A stretch of 64,000 bases of DNA from Cylicocyclus nassatus (taxonomy: Eukaryota > Nematoda > Chromadorea > Rhabditida > Strongylidae): positions 33,555,733 to 33,619,732 of the forward strand of contig CATQJL010000305.1 in NCBI GenBank assembly GCA_958299035.1, written 5' to 3'. The notes beneath the pieces are model-generated. The model was not told the origin of the DNA and ran no database searches. It saw only the letters and a list, made by a program, of their open reading frames with translations. Of this stretch, positions 34,968-49,300 are shown one piece after another. A program made the position numbers and the translations under genes. The stretch's first letter is position 1. Every line of letters begins with the position of its first letter.

Positions 34968-35436
34968 ACAAGGGAAGGAAGGTTGGTCGAAGTGGACTTT
35001 TGAGATGAGATGCACACGGTTCTATAGAGCTTGGAGCGCTGATTTCAAATATACCCTTGCTATATGCTGCGGACCTCTGGGTGGGGAGTTGTGAAAATTT
35101 TTGTGAGTATAAAGTTGAATGCAAAATTAGCGTAGAATTAGCTGAGACATTTTTTCTAGGACTTAACTGATATTCGCGTCACTCGGTGCATCAAATATTC
35201 TTGATTTAAATATAACAACTCGTTGCTGCCTCATGTTAATGTTGGGAAAAGGTTACGGCAGATTTTATACTAGTCTTGCATTGAAATTTTTACTCACAAA
35301 AACTTTACTTCATAACTCCTCGCCCACAAGCCCACAGCAGAAAGCAAAAGTAGATCTCGGAACAGCATTCCAAGCTCTACAAGACATTGTACATCTCATC
35401 TCAAAAGGTCACTTCGACCAACCTTCCTTCCCTTGT
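34968..35436. mobile_element. ACAAGGGAAGG foldback MITE, copy 1
   Basis: Starts ACAAGGGAAGGAAGGTTGGT and ends with the inverse. The arms are about 150 bases and share TTGGTCGAAGTGG, a (T)AGAGCTTGGA(G/A)CGCTG block, and a GAGGAGTTATGAAG-like block. Three further copies lie in the introns of the coiled-coil gene (44555, 47532, 52733). Open frames on it, such as 35233-35469, are spurious. Confidence 0.85.
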
Positions 35437-36077
35437 AAGAAGTCCAGCTTCCCAAGTTTTGGACGCTGACTTCCAGGTGCGAAGTAGTAACAGTATAACT
35501 TCCATGTATTTGCAAAAGATGTGATCCCATGGTTTTGTGGACACTTAAACGCAGTAGTGGGCATATACTTCTTCGAGATTCAAACCTCTTCATTTAGAGC
35601 CAAGTAATGAAGGGTAAAATACGGTCGCTTCTATTTGATGTTTGCGCAGAAAGAAACAACCTTTTTGCATTCTCAGTGTATTATGCCACTTTTTCGTCTC
35701 CTGTTCGCTCAATTATGGTAATTCTGCCGCAAAGCAGAATGTAAAATGTGACATTACGCAAAGGGACTGCTGAAACAAGCATATATAGAACTGGGGCGTT
35801 AAATTTTTCATGGTTCTCCTAAAGAAAAACATTGTAGGCGTAAAACTTCCTTATCAAGCATTCTGTTGCAACCTGAGTGAGCAAACTGAAGTAAGACTAT
35901 TGAGCTTACTCTGGATATAGCCTAGTGATGGTGTAACGGTTAATAGAACGCTCCTGCGGTCCCAACAACACTTACGCGTATATGGTGGCCAGTGCGCGCT
36001 CAATTTGAATATTGCGCACCTTAACCACTTTTTGTGCGCAGGTTGTCATGCAAAAACATTACGTTTAAGGTCAAGTT
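35437..36077. other. gene-free stretch
   Basis: No exon, element or RNA gene supported. GTGATGGTGTAACGGTTAATAG at about 35926 recalls a tRNA A box, but no B box or cloverleaf follows. Confidence 0.4.
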
Positions 36078-36292
36078 CGGGACCGTCCATACTATTCCTG
36101 TGATTCCCACAATTCCTACGATTCTTGTGATCCCTGCGGGTCCCGTAATAATATATATTGCAAAAAACAGTGTATGCTGAGATTCACAAAGCGCTCCGTA
36201 GCGCGGTACATCGGAAATGGAGGAATCACAGGAACTGCAGAAATTACAGGAATTGCAGGAATCACCTCCTGGAATAGTATGGCCCCGGCCCC
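36078..36292. mobile_element. foldback with ATTCCTGTGATTCC repeats
   Basis: CCATACTATTCC near 36087 is inverted as GGAATAGTATGG near 36271. Inwards, both arms consist of degenerate 9- to 12-base units of the type ATTCCTG(T/C)(G/A)ATTCC. The ends are approximate. Confidence 0.65.
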
Positions 36293-36431
36293 TTCACTGG
36301 ACTATACCTCTTCATCAGCGAGGCTGGAACTGCACAACATGCAAAATTACCAGACGGCTGAAGAACGAGTTATTGTGCCTGTCGAGAATGGTAGTCGCAT
36401 AGTTGCCGCCGCACCAAAAAAAGGGCTCCAT

Positions 36432-36669
36432 GTCAGGAGTCACGCCGCGCGCCGCGCCGCTTCGCCGCGAAGGTCGCGTCTAAATTTTGTACCCCACAAA
36501 ACTGCCCGGTGCTAAAGTGGCACGGCGCCAGTCTAGGGGGGTGGGGGGTGGGGGCAGATACATGGCTCGTGTCATAAGTAAGACTGCGCCAGGAGTGCTG
36601 GCTTCTGTTTTGCTGACATCGCTTGCGGCATCGCTTCGCGAAAAATTCGCGCCGACCGTGACTCCTGAC
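36432..36669. mobile_element. GC-rich element with GTCAGGAGTCACG ends
   Basis: 13-bp perfect inverted ends, GTCAGGAGTCACG at 36432 and CGTGACTCCTGAC ending at 36669, with subterminal GC-rich hairpins (GCTTCGCGAAAAATTCGCG). 238 bp, no coding. It lies about 730 bases upstream of the start codon of the coiled-coil gene. Confidence 0.75.
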
Positions 36670-37397
36670 CGTTCCCCAAAAAAAGTGCGTACGCTTGAGC
36701 GTAAGAGGCGTCAGATGAGGGGCTGTTTGCAGCGACGAGGGGCCCCGGCATGACTAACCTCACCGGCGTCGGGGGTACCAACGCCGGCCGGGGCGGGGGC
36801 GGGGTCGGCCGTCGCCGATGCTATCTTCCGCACATTGCGTTCGCGTCGGATGGCGCGTGCTGCGTTCTTGCGGATACGTATCGTCGAACAAACATTTCGT
36901 GTTTTTCGACCACTTACACTAGTGTTTGGCTCGGGACCTGTCGCCGCTGTCTCCAGGTTTTCTTAGCAATTCCGTTTATACTAGGGCTGCAAGCTTGATT
37001 TGTAGATGTTTTGCTTTTCGCTAGTTCTGCTCTATTTTTGCTTTTTACTCGAATATAGTCGTATTTTCTACAATGATTTCTCTTCCTAGAAGAGCTACAT
37101 CTTATTAGGTGAGATTAGCACGAAGTACATAAACGATTTGATGGTGTTTTTTTTTGTTTACTACTAGTTATCGCCATTCTAGCGGTGTTTTGGTTTTATG
37201 TACATGTCTCTTTGTTTTTGTTCGCCCTCTCCTCGATCGAATCGTCACCTGCCCCGCTAGAGTATCGAAACAAGCATCAATTCTGTTATGAAGTGCAAAG
37301 CCTATACAGCTTTGTCCTGGAGTAGCCGCAAACGTAAAAAGACGCCGATTGTGCAAAAGTGCAAAAATAGTTTGTAGGAGACGCTCTAGCAGATGCG
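36670..37397. promoter_or_regulatory. 5' flank of the coiled-coil gene, GC-rich at its left
   Basis: From about 36690 to 36900 the sequence is markedly GC- and CpG-rich for this window, then returns to AT-rich. It must contain the promoter or 5' leader of the gene starting at 37398 unless further upstream exons exist. TTCTAG at 37176-37181 could be a trans-splice acceptor. No TATA box or other site can be assigned with confidence. Confidence 0.3.
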
Positions 37398-40300
37398 ATG
37401 AGTACACATCAACGCGATGGATCGCTGCTTAGGAAAAAACAAGACCAGTGGGCGCGAGAAAGAGGTATGATTTATGGCTGCCGTTGCTATTGGTTTCCGC
37501 CTAATTTTTACGGTTGAAAAGCTAAAATTGCTTTTACACTCTTTTGTTTGTCAAAAATTATTTGCCTTTAGCGGAAGAATCTGAGAATATTTGGTTTCCT
37601 TTCGGCACACCCGGTGGGGGAACACCGAATCGAAAGTATGAACCTATCGATTACGGATCACCGATAGCAAAAGCTGAAACGCAGGAGTCACCATCACATG
37701 TGAGTTGCTCTAGTATCTTTCGGTTTTCTTTCTTTTCGCTCTCATCGCTTATTTTATGGTTACACCTTTCTAATCGTTTGTCTTCTTCATGATTCATTAA
37801 AACATTTTTGCTCGGCAATTTCTTTTTTGTTCCACCTATGCTTTTTTATCCTCAAATCCTGCTACGGTTTCCCTTTTCCCATAATTGTTGCACGCACGAT
37901 ACCTATGGCATAGTTTGGAAGCGAACCTGTTTCCCAAAGAATGGCGTCGTATAGGTGTTTTGACTATAATCGGGCAAAAACACTTTGGCTCTAATTGCTT
38001 CTCGTAGAAAGTTGGAATCACTCTTGTACTCTGTTAGATAGGTTGTAAAAGTTGGCAATTTTCTCTTTCTTTTTGTCCGTCGTAGGCGAGCGCATTTACT
38101 CATTTTTCCAACACTCCCTGAATCTTTTGTGTGAAACATGTTTCTTTACGTCTCCGTTTCTTGTGGTTCTAAAAGGAAAGCACACATCCATTTTTATTTT
38201 ATCGTGCTACCCACACCTAGGTGTGTTCTGGTTTTTATCTTAATCTCTGTGTCCTTTGCTCTTTGTTCGTTTCTCTATGGACCAAAAGCGTCCTGTCTCA
38301 CTCGACTTCTGCTTGTAGCTGTCTTCTCAATTTATGGTGGCTCGATAGAGTGCAGGTGGCGTAGCATGTCAGTCAGCGACGGTTTTTACGCCGAACAGCT
38401 GGGCTAGTAGAATGTAAGCCTTTGCATGGGCCTTATGCTGCGCGAAGAGAGTTCACGCTGCACAAACGGTAAACACCTGTTGACCTCTCTCGTTGTGCAC
38501 TCTTTTTGTCTTGATCACTGCACAAGTTCATGCAAAGTGTGAGAGAATGTCAATGAAAGTGCAATGGAGAACAGGTTTGGCACACTTGCTCGAGAATAGA
38601 CTGTTAGATAATAATGTCGCGGTTTATTGCTCAAGAAACATGGTTCAATAGCCTTTTCCATACTCTTGTAATATCTCATATCGTATTCTCATTGTCGCAT
38701 CGGCAAATGATCGTATCCATACTCCCCCCCCCCCCGCTAGCATTTGTTTTAGGGTTGTTAAGAAAAGAACTTCATTATTTAGTTTTTTTTTTGAGTAAAT
38801 GATATTTTTCAAAAGTGGGAGCATAGTTCCGAAGCTTCGTAGTGCACAACTGAAGGGAGTTTAAGACTGTTGGTGCGGAGTTTTCTATTTTCCCTTTTCC
38901 ATTTTTCTTGTTTTTGAAACGAATTGTAGCAATTTTATATGGATGAGTGTGTGTGTCTGCTACGTGCAAGAGTAAGTAAAAAAAATTTCCCGATTTTTGG
39001 GCGAAAGTCCAATCTTTGGCGATATGAAATGCGTTATCCACGACTTATACTAATGAGGTTCTCTAGAAAGTTTATTTCGCTCTACTGGATGGTATTCATC
39101 ATACATCATCTCCGGTTCGTCGTGTTGTTTTATCTTGAACAAACGACATTTTTCCCTCTTTAAACTGGTATCTGAAAATTAAACGTTTTTGTCAATTTCT
39201 TTGGTTCATTCAGGTGAAAATCTTTTTCACCACACTCTCTTATCTTCACCCAACGCCCCTGTCATTCTTGCGTTTGTTTTTTCAACTTCACCTTTTTTTC
39301 AAGCCGCTGTGTTAACTTGATCCTGTCATTAATGTCGCTTTGCTCATCAACTGTCATCAATCTCTGGTCTCCTAATAAGCTCTCGCTATGGCTCACCTCG
39401 TCAAATTTTTTGCGTGCGATGCGATTGTTTGCGTGCAAGGCGTTATCGCTCTCCACAGGTTGCGATAACACTTCGAACTGCGGTTTGCGAACAAAAGTGA
39501 GGAGTTTTGCCGGCTTGCACATCAAATTTTCGGTGAAAAGTAAGATCAAAAAGTTGCATTCGTAATGTAGCGTCCGATGTCTAATCAGAAACTGCGAAAC
39601 TGACTGGTTTAGATGCATTTTGGATAGAAGTGAGAAATCGCAGAATTTTTTCCTTTTTACTCAATACATTATTTCCCACCAGTGCTAACAAAAGTCTCAG
39701 TTATTATCACAGCATTGACACTCTTTGGAAAAAGCCATTGCTGCGTCAATATTAAGACTTTTTATCTCATGCGCCCATAAAGCTGGTTTTATATGTGTTC
39801 TCACATTTGGCTGCTAGCATGAGTTCCAGTGTTTTTACACGAAAATGTGAGAAGTAAATATTATTAATGATGAAATTCCTATTGATACTTGTCGGAGAAG
39901 TCTCTAAGACTTTGTCGTTAGTGAAGACCAGATTTGATTTTGTCCGGTCCAGTCAATTCTTGTTATTTAGTTTTGGAATTAATGCAGGCCGCTACTCTTT
40001 CTTGTAAGTAAAACAGCATTTCTTTCCACATTCTGGTGGAAAGACAAGCAACGTCAGGAAGATTAAGGGGAGATTGAGCATTAGCTTTGCGACAGGGTAG
40101 TTGGAGCAGTGCTTGCAATTCGCTCATCGTCTTGCTTTGCTTGTACAAGTCTTTCATTTGTTGATGTAGACCTACTGCTCATACGTGTAGTGATGCTTTC
40201 ATGCTTTCTATATTTCTTCGCCTTGTTTATACCATCCAGTATCACAAAAGTTTTGCCTTCATTCTGTGTCTGGGTCCTGGTTGTGATGAACTTTAGGCGA

Positions 40301-43300
40301 GATCTAAACTTTTGAGATTCTTGCTAGATTTTGTGCAGATGTAGAACTAGACTATATAGACGAGGAGGTAAGAGGAATAAAATCAGTTCAAAATATGAAG
40401 GAAAAGTCAAGGAACGTTGAAAATGTCTTTGATAACACTTCATCCACGATCTTGAAAAGATGCCATGAAATCTTGCAAGTGATGACTCTCCATAGGTTAA
40501 CACCAGCTCATAATGTTTTGCCATATTTGAGAGGAGAGGGTTTAACTCTTTTCACAGTAAAGATGGCAGATCCGCACCCTACGACTGTCTTCCCTCTTTT
40601 TTTTTGTTTTTCATAGAAGTGTATAGAATAGAATTATTAGCAAGGCAGAAGACGATCTTCACTAAACTAACTAAAATAAAAAGAAATGCTGCAAAATGGC
40701 GAATTTGAGAATTCACCGCCTTTTCCCTTTGCATTTGCTCATATAGTTCTGCGATCACTTGGTTCAGATGGTCAGGGATCAAATTCTTCAATCACTTACC
40801 ACTTTTGAATTGTCTCTATTCTTCTTCGGCACCAATTTGATCAATACCTTATTTTGTACGTGAATAAGAAACACTGAGAAATGCTGAGATTTCTACTCCA
40901 GTTGGTGGAAATCATTGTGCATCCGAAACTATTCTAGCTGTGTGGATTCTTGTCATTCTTTTGCATCATGGAACTCAGGGTGTTGCGCTCGCTGCAGGAA
41001 AAAACTTACACCTCTTCGAAACTCTATGGAAGCTCATTGAAGCGGAAATAGTTTTTCTGACTCACAAATCTGAAAGCAGCTAGACTTTTTACATGACATT
41101 TATGGCTATGGCTATAATCGTCTCAAATCTAGAAAGTCCTAGGTGGCGAGTCCGCGAAATGGGAAATCTGCTTTGCCAGCGGTGTTCCTGTATGTTATTG
41201 ATGCTGCTGTATGCAATCCGCAGATTGTCCTCCTTTGATCATCAATAGCAGATCCGATTCATATTCATTGTAATCGGATTCGTGACTCGTCAATCCGTCT
41301 GCCTACGCGATATTTTTATGGTACGTATTGCATTGTTGTCCGATCGTATTAACCGAGCAGATTGAGGGCGTATAATCAATTAGTGGTCAGGGATGGAACA
41401 AAATACACCAAAAATAGTAGGGTGTATATTAATAGGCGCGATTTTTATTGCCAGACGGACACCACATAGCACATAATAAGATTTTTATACATTATAAAAG
41501 CATTTAAATTATAGGAGAAGATATATTAGATAGTTGCATGAGTTGCTTAATCTTGCTGCCCTGGAATCAATTCAAAACAGCAATTTATAAAGTCAAAAAC
41601 CCAAGGAAATGCAGACAAGAACAAACTCGTAAATATTTTGGTCCGTTTTTCATCAAAAGCCACCAAACTCAGCAAGTGTTGTTACCTCAGACAGAAAACC
41701 AACGCACTTTATCTGGTATTTTTTGAAGACTCGCATAACACTAAACTGGAGTTCTGAGTTGGTGACAGCCGAACAAATTGCGCCTCTTGACCCTCTCCCA
41801 AAATAGTACACTAACATAGTATCTAATCCGCTCAATGTCAAATTGAAAAGCCTTGCCACTTGTCTATTTAATTTTCTAGTCAGCTGATAGTCATTTTTGA
41901 TACAAAGACTCTGCTGCTACCTTGCCATTTTCCCATTCATGCATTTCCTTTGCCATCCTCTTGTTTTTCTTTTGTAGTTCATCGTTCCATTTAATAGGAT
42001 CTTGTAAGGTGAAGCAATTCTGGTCGTAATGTAAAAACATAAATACAAATGTTGTAGTAGTCGTTGTCAGGGATGTATACTATGGTCAACTGCACTCAAA
42101 TCAAGGGTTTTTTTTGGTAGTTGACAGAATCAGTAATATCCTAGCATTTTTTTTGCTATTCCAAAGAAGTTGTGAGAATGATGATTGAATGTGCTTATGT
42201 GCGCGGTCATTTGAAGGCCATGAGAAAATGATGTGCACTTTCTGAAGACGTTTTGATGACTTAGCGCATTGAAATATGACAGGTAACTGCATGCACCGAA
42301 AAATGTTGTTCATGACCTTTCGATTCCATCATAGCTCGCTCTGCTGTTTTCTGCTTCAAGTTTTCAGTCATATAGCCATGGTAATCATAGAAACCTTGTT
42401 CATAAGACAGTTCGGTAAATAGACTTTGGGTGCTTGGAGGATAACTAGAAGAAGTCATAGCGTTTCATACGGGATAGTAAATTAGGGTTTTGGTCATCAC
42501 GGAGTCACTGAGCATACTCCTTGACTTTAATGTTCGTGAACATAGTTCAAAGCAAGTCCCCCTGCTTTTATTCCAATATTTTTTCGAGTTCCTACCAAAG
42601 TGGTGTTCTGTGACTTCGTCATACAACTCGTCCTTCATACCTACTTTCTCTTGAGCTTCTCGAGTTATTATCGAGTCGCTGTACTATGTTCGCCGTAACT
42701 TCATTTACTAACAAGATTATTTGAATTCATGGAGTCGTAGATGCAGCTTTGTCATTGTACACGTTATTTACTTTACTGCCTCTCAATTTTTTTCCTTTCC
42801 GAGCTAATTGGATCGACGCGTACTTTCTTACAGCTGTCTTTCAAATAAAGTAGCTATTGTTTGCTATTTTTTTCTTTAACCGTTCTCTTTGTGCTGCAGT
42901 CTTGATAAGGAATGGTTGTTAGACTGTACTCTGAGCTGTGGAACAATTAAGCAAAGCTTTGTCTTGAAATGGTATTAAGAATTGAAAAAGTAAAAGCAAG
43001 CCAACGATGAATCAAAGCGATTTTCAGTCTACGAAAATTCTTTATTTTCCAAGCATCCTGAAATGCGGTGCGTTATCCGCTATTGATTTCACAGAATGGT
43101 TCTTCTATGGAATGGATAAGTGCTACCTTTTGATTATTTACCAAAACTCTTCTCATGGGTGCCCTACCTTTGCATAAGTATTACCTGCGAAATTCCTTTG
43201 GAATGCTGAAAGTAAAGACTTTTATTCGAAATATGACCATAGAGATCTACGGTGGTGGGGACGCGGTTCGCAATGAAATTTTTTATTTCCTGTGCGGATA

Positions 43301-46300
43301 AGATGTGCCAGTTCACCTATGGCAAAGTCGCTTTATTTTGATATTTGGTTTGAAGATCTCTCTGATGTTGTGTGTTTGATCTACACGTTTGCATTGTAGT
43401 GTTTGGCAAATGTGTGTTTTGTCTTTCATCTCGGCTTCTCGAGAGCTGCTTGTCCAGCGCTGCTCCTCGCTCTGGCTATTTTGCAAATACGCGCCAAGTG
43501 CTTCTGTATAATATCGCAATCCTGTTGACTTTGACTTGCCCGGACCACCCTCTTTGTACGTTGTGCCTGCTCATAGCGCGTTAAGCTTAAGAACAAACCA
43601 TGGCTTTTCTTCGAACGTCGCTGCACTGCAATGCATTGTAACTCAATCCAGAGCAATTTCAAGGCTTTCCACTTCAAAACTAGTAGATCTGCCGTTATTT
43701 TGATCAACATTGCTTACCACTGTAGAGGATTGTTTGTAGTAGACTGGTTTTGCAGAGGTTTAACTTTGTTGTAGGTTCAAGATAGCGTGAATTCGAGGAT
43801 TCTGAGAAAATCTTAACATAACTCCGAGGGTTAAGAAAGTTTGCGCAGTATGCTACACTTCTTTACTTCCCTGGTGTAAACGAAGATATTTTGGGTAGGT
43901 ACGCAGCAAGAAACGCACAAGTTCTACGAATATCAAAAAGAGGTGTGTTGTTTATATGAGCAGATAGCGTGTTTGTTATTGACGTGGAGGTGGATTTCTT
44001 ACAATTCTGAGCATTTGTAGCTATCCGAGAAATAAGGAACAGCAGGGACTGTAGCAGAAAAATGGCAGTTCACTGATCGTATACCTGAAGTTCCTGCCAG
44101 AACTCTGTTTCTTGAGACCTTCACATTCTTAGCTATTACTGACAGGAAAAGGCATCTCAGTTGGAATTGTCCTTTCCTAGCGTAGTATCAGTCAATAGCT
44201 CCCAGAGTCCTGGTTCCCAACCATGTTTCATATCTGGTAGAAAGTTCACTAATTTTCTTTTTGCGCTTAGCGAGTGGTAGCTGGCTGTAATAGCCAAGTA
44301 GCATTTGAACCCATCCGCTGCAAATTCTCAAATACTTGGGATACATTTCCGAATATAGCTTTGAAGTCTCGCAGTTACTCGGTTCAGAGGAGAACCGGAC
44401 AATGATTCTGACTGCAGAAAGACGACAACTTCGCATAGAAATTCTTTCAGCATATGTGGAAAGCAATTCAATAATCAGCGTTTTGCGAGCTCTCCACTCT
44501 TAGTGACTCCTAAGCGAAAGACCAGTGGGTCCGCTTCCTTGTTGTGAAGAACTAACAAGGGAAGTGTCTTTAGTCGAAGTGGCCTTTCCACATGCCACCT
44601 ATATCAGTTTGTAGAGCATTGAACGATGATTCCAAATCCGTATTCCATATCTGCCAAGCTCCTCTGGAGGCCGAGTTATGGGCATTTTTAAGTCGGAAAG
44701 CTGAATGCACAACTGCAACAAAATCGTCCAAGACTGCTAAAATGGTCAGGTGTTCATTATCAGAGCACTTCATTTCATGAATACCTTCTGTCTAATACCC
44801 TCATACTCAACAGTGCTCTATTTGAGCGCAGGAAATATCTGCTCTATTTGAGCGCAGGAAATATCGTGATTACTGTTTTTACATAGATTCGGCGTTCATT
44901 TTTTGCTCCAAAAAACACATCATAACTCGGCGCCCAGGGGGCCTGGCAGGTAGTCAAAACGGATTTGGAATCAGCGTTTAATCCTCTTCAAAGTGGTGTA
45001 GGAATCATTTGGATAAGCCACTTCGACTAAAAACGCTTCCCTTGTAAGATGGATAGGTAGACATTTGAAAAGTATGTGAATTTTGTGGCAGTATTGCATT
45101 CCTACCAAAATATCTTCATTATACGCTTTTGTAAAGTCATTTAATGAGGTTCTGAACAACAACTATCCATAGTTCCGTTTCATTGGGTTTGATCTGCATA
45201 ACATTTTTGATTATACTTTAAGATAAGTGATGGAGATTAATTACACTTTTTTGGGCCCAAATTCTGCCCCTCTTGCGTGAAATTTTTCATGATTGATAAT
45301 CAATTTTGCATTAGAAAGCCCAAAAACTTTGATATCCTAGTGTTAATATGTAAATTCTGCATCGGCCTTGGGGCTGGACACACATGCAAAAAGATGGAAG
45401 CCTATTAGCTTGGTTTGAGGTTACCGAAGTACCTTTGTATTCTGTATGGGATGCAATCGAGTTACGTTGGTAAACTAGAGCGCAGTGCTCTCTATCTATC
45501 CTTCGTATGAACGCTTTCAAAGGGCAAGAGCTGAGAGGCGTTTGCGCTCAACACCATTTTCTCTCAACCTCTCAAAAAGGAATTAATCATCGCTTTCCTT
45601 TTAGGCTACGGCGTGCTCATGTTTGTTTTTCTTCGTTAATGTCATCGTAATGGTGCCGGCATTTTTTCATGACCTCGACTTTGCGAAGGCTTCAGAAACG
45701 CTGCAATGGGCATAGATGGGATTAGGAAAGGGGTGTTTATTTGTGAAGAAAAGGCGCATTACCAGGGTGGGGGTGGCAGTCACGCTTTAGTGCGCTTCGA
45801 AGTCGAAACTTTCTCCCTTATTTGCATTCCAATCTTCTTGAATTTCGCAACCAGTTTTTCTATTCATGGAAAGTTCTGCTGACTACGACAATTTCAAGTC
45901 ATTTTGCATCTCTATTTTAACCGTTATCGTACACATGATTATATGTACTGTACATTTAGGATAGAAGCAGCAATCACAGCGAAGAGTCAAGCTCTCACAC
46001 GGGATCGATATCATCTGCTCATAAAAAGCAGCAGAACTATGTGAATATGACTAGCGAGACAGAAAGCCGCAGTCGTTCAGTAAGTGTTACATATATCTCT
46101 TAACTAGAGGGTAGCGAGACATGAATAGTTACATAGTTTGTTTAAAGACTATAGTTTTCGTACATAGTTTGCTAAATATTTTGAGTTTACGAAAAATACA
46201 TCGTAGCATATCACACAACCAGATAGGATCTCTTTGAAAATCGTATGAATGGGTCTCGACTTAGTTTGAGAACTCAGTGGGTATAAAAACTGACAAGACA

Positions 46301-49300
46301 TAACATTAGAAAGGTAGAGTTGATAATTGGTTGCAAATGTCGAAAAAGAAAAAATAAAAAGGTAGGAAGGTATTGTATGCTTAGTTACTTCCCTTAGACG
46401 ACGGAGAATTGATTGATGAGCCCTCCGCGGCTTTTCTGAACCCCTCAACTAGGAGGGAATATACTAGAACCATGTCGAAATGGGTGCTGATAGAAATGAA
46501 TAATTTAAACTATGTAATAACGCTCTATAGTATTTGCTTTTTGGCAGTTGAAACTCTTCACGATTGTATATCTGTACAAATACAGCTGTTTTCCAGAATT
46601 GTGAAATAATTTGCACTTGATTGACGCTCGTCTGACGTCTATAAATCCTTTTATGTGCCATAGCTCGTCTACGAAAATCTCTCAATTTCGGCTACATCGG
46701 CTTTATATTGATACGTACCCAGTGATGACTGTATTTCTGTTTCTAGAGAGGATTATTCTTGTAAGCGCTTATGTATTTTGTTATTAAATGAAAATATCTA
46801 CAGCGGTGAAAATTTGCCAAGTAGCAGCCTTTCATATCTCTTCCGTGAACCTTTCTCCAATACATTTGTAAACCTTTCTGCAGACAAATTGTGCAGTCAC
46901 GTCTCATAGCACTCACATGTGTATCAAACTGTTTTTATTCTATTTTTTGGCGAAGAAGAAGGATGACCTCTGGAAAGGAATCTGGCTACTAAAGTGATCA
47001 TCTTTAACAGCTGGGACTTTGCTCCCAGGCGCATATAGGTTTTTGGTCTTTTGCAAGAAGCAGTCGTTCATGATGACATTATTAATGGCATCGTTGCGCA
47101 TTTAACAGGATTTGAATTCGTAGGAACATACAAAAAAGGCACTTAGTGTCATTGCGTAATGACGTTTCTTGGCGCCTGCGTTAGGGTTCAAATTTATGTG
47201 CAAAATTAGCCAAGGAAAAAGCACATCCACAGTTTTTGATGTTAGTGTAACAAAGGTCAAAAATAATGCTGCTTCTCATATCGCTTGATGTTATTGCGCC
47301 TGAAAAAAATTCCACCATTATGTATATTGTTGATAGAGCATTCCATACACAATTCCATGGTCTTTTTTGGAATTTTCATGCTTCACACCCGTGTCGTCAA
47401 AAATTGAACCTCTTTCAAATGCATATTTCAGAGATCGCAGTTGCTTTGCTGTTACAAATCATTGACTGTGCAGCTGCTGAAGCGCTTTTGCGACATTTTG
47501 ATACAGTAATTGCCAACAAACTTTGTCACTAACGAGGAAGGATACTTGGTCGAAGTGGAGTTTCCAGATGTAATATATACTTTCTTGTAGGGCATAGAAC
47601 GCTGATTCCAAATCTGTTTTCAGTGTTTGCAAAGCGCTTCTGAGAGGGAAGTTATGGGAATTTTTTTAAAGCAAAAATTTGAACGCGTGGCTAGTAAAAT
47701 CATTCCGAGGTGTAGTCTGTGAGCTCTAATAGGGTATGATAACTGCCATGGGCTTTATGCAATTAGCACCTTTAGCCTAATGAACTTATGCTATTATTAC
47801 TCCTTTTAAGCTCCGGAAAGACTTCAATACCTGTTTTCACCTTAGCCACCTTGCATTTTGCCTCAAAAATTCCCATAACTCCCTTCCCAGAAGCTCTTTG
47901 CAGAAAGCGAAAGCAGATTTGGAATCAGCGTTCTAGTCCCTATAAAATAGTAAACATTTTATATGGAAACGCTACTTCTACCAATTATCCTTCCCTGTAA
48001 CTACTGAGAGTTCGTTTATACTGACAATGAGATCAATTTTCAATCTTCCAAGAAAAAGTGTTGCTTCTTGAGTTTGTGGATTAAAGGACCAAGGTTAGCA
48101 TTCTACCTTATTAGGTCAGGAAAGTTTTTTCGCTTTTGGTGCCTTTGATGTTGGTGCCATATTTTAAGAGAGTGCCAGAGAGCTGATAGGGTTGCTTTAT
48201 ATGCATCTGTAAAGGAAGTCTTCTAGTTTCTGGGGATCCCAGGAACTAGAAGACATCCTGGTTGGTTGCAGAAAGCGCTTCGAAGGAAAGTTTACACGAC
48301 TCTAAACACGACATATGAAAGGGCGATTTTCGAATAATTGCATTCTCTAAGCTTAAACTCGAGTGTAAGACAGTTGAAGGAATTATCATTATGGGCAATG
48401 CATTTGCCTAGGCCACGTTTGTCTTGAGGTAGTTTCAATATTACTTCAAAAAGCTCAGATCTAGAGAAGTGAAATCTAGTTTTGTAGTGTTCTGGAAGAT
48501 GTGTCTGCCATATAAACGAGCATCTTAGAGGGTCCTTCAGAGCAAATCGCAAATGTAGCTGCGTTAAATTATCAGTAGGCCTAGAAGTGCCATATAGCCC
48601 CATTGGAAGCCACCTTCGTTAAAGCTGCAATACCGAAAAATGTCAGTGACATAAACCCACAAATTGTCGCACTGGCAGATTGAGGGCGCGTTGACTCTGC
48701 ATTCGTTGCTCATAATTTGATGGAGGAATCCTTTTTTAGCCTGGATTATTAATTACAGCGAAAAATTGGCCAAGTACGGCTACAAGAAGCAACATTGTGG
48801 TAAATCATTTGGAATAAGCTTTGAAAGCATGGCCAGAAAACCAGTTATTCCAAAAGTTGATGTACTGAAATTAATGCAATGTTGCTGGTGTAAGAGCAGG
48901 GTAGCGTGATCGCTTTGAAGACCGTTTGTCAAAATTTTGAAACTGAGCAGACTTGCACGTATAACCTATAAGAGATGCCATCCTCGCCTATGACGCTGCC
49001 AAATCACATGTAAGAAAGGTGGCTCTCACAAAAGGGGTTGACTTCGCACCGAGGTTGCTGTTTATTTTTCAAACTCTTTAGACTTCCTTCACCAATCACC
49101 AAATTTTCTAATTCCTTGGTGCCTATTAAAAAAGAATAGGACCCAATAAAGATTAGCTAGTCAAAAACGCCTTTTTAGACTTTATTGATTTCTCTGAGAT
49201 TATTTCGCAAGAAAAAAATTACCAGAAATTTGCTGAACGCAATGAAACTTATTATAAAATGGTTGAACCTGGATAAAATTGCGCCCGTTTGAATTTGAAG

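Noticed and set aside
35920..35995. tRNA-like A-box sequence (GGTGTAACGGTTAATAG)
   Set aside because: No B box at the right distance and no acceptor stem or cloverleaf pairing; no convincing tRNA was found in the window.
44814..44865. CRISPR-like direct repeat
   Set aside because: Only two adjacent copies without spacers, inside the loop of a MITE; a simple tandem duplication.
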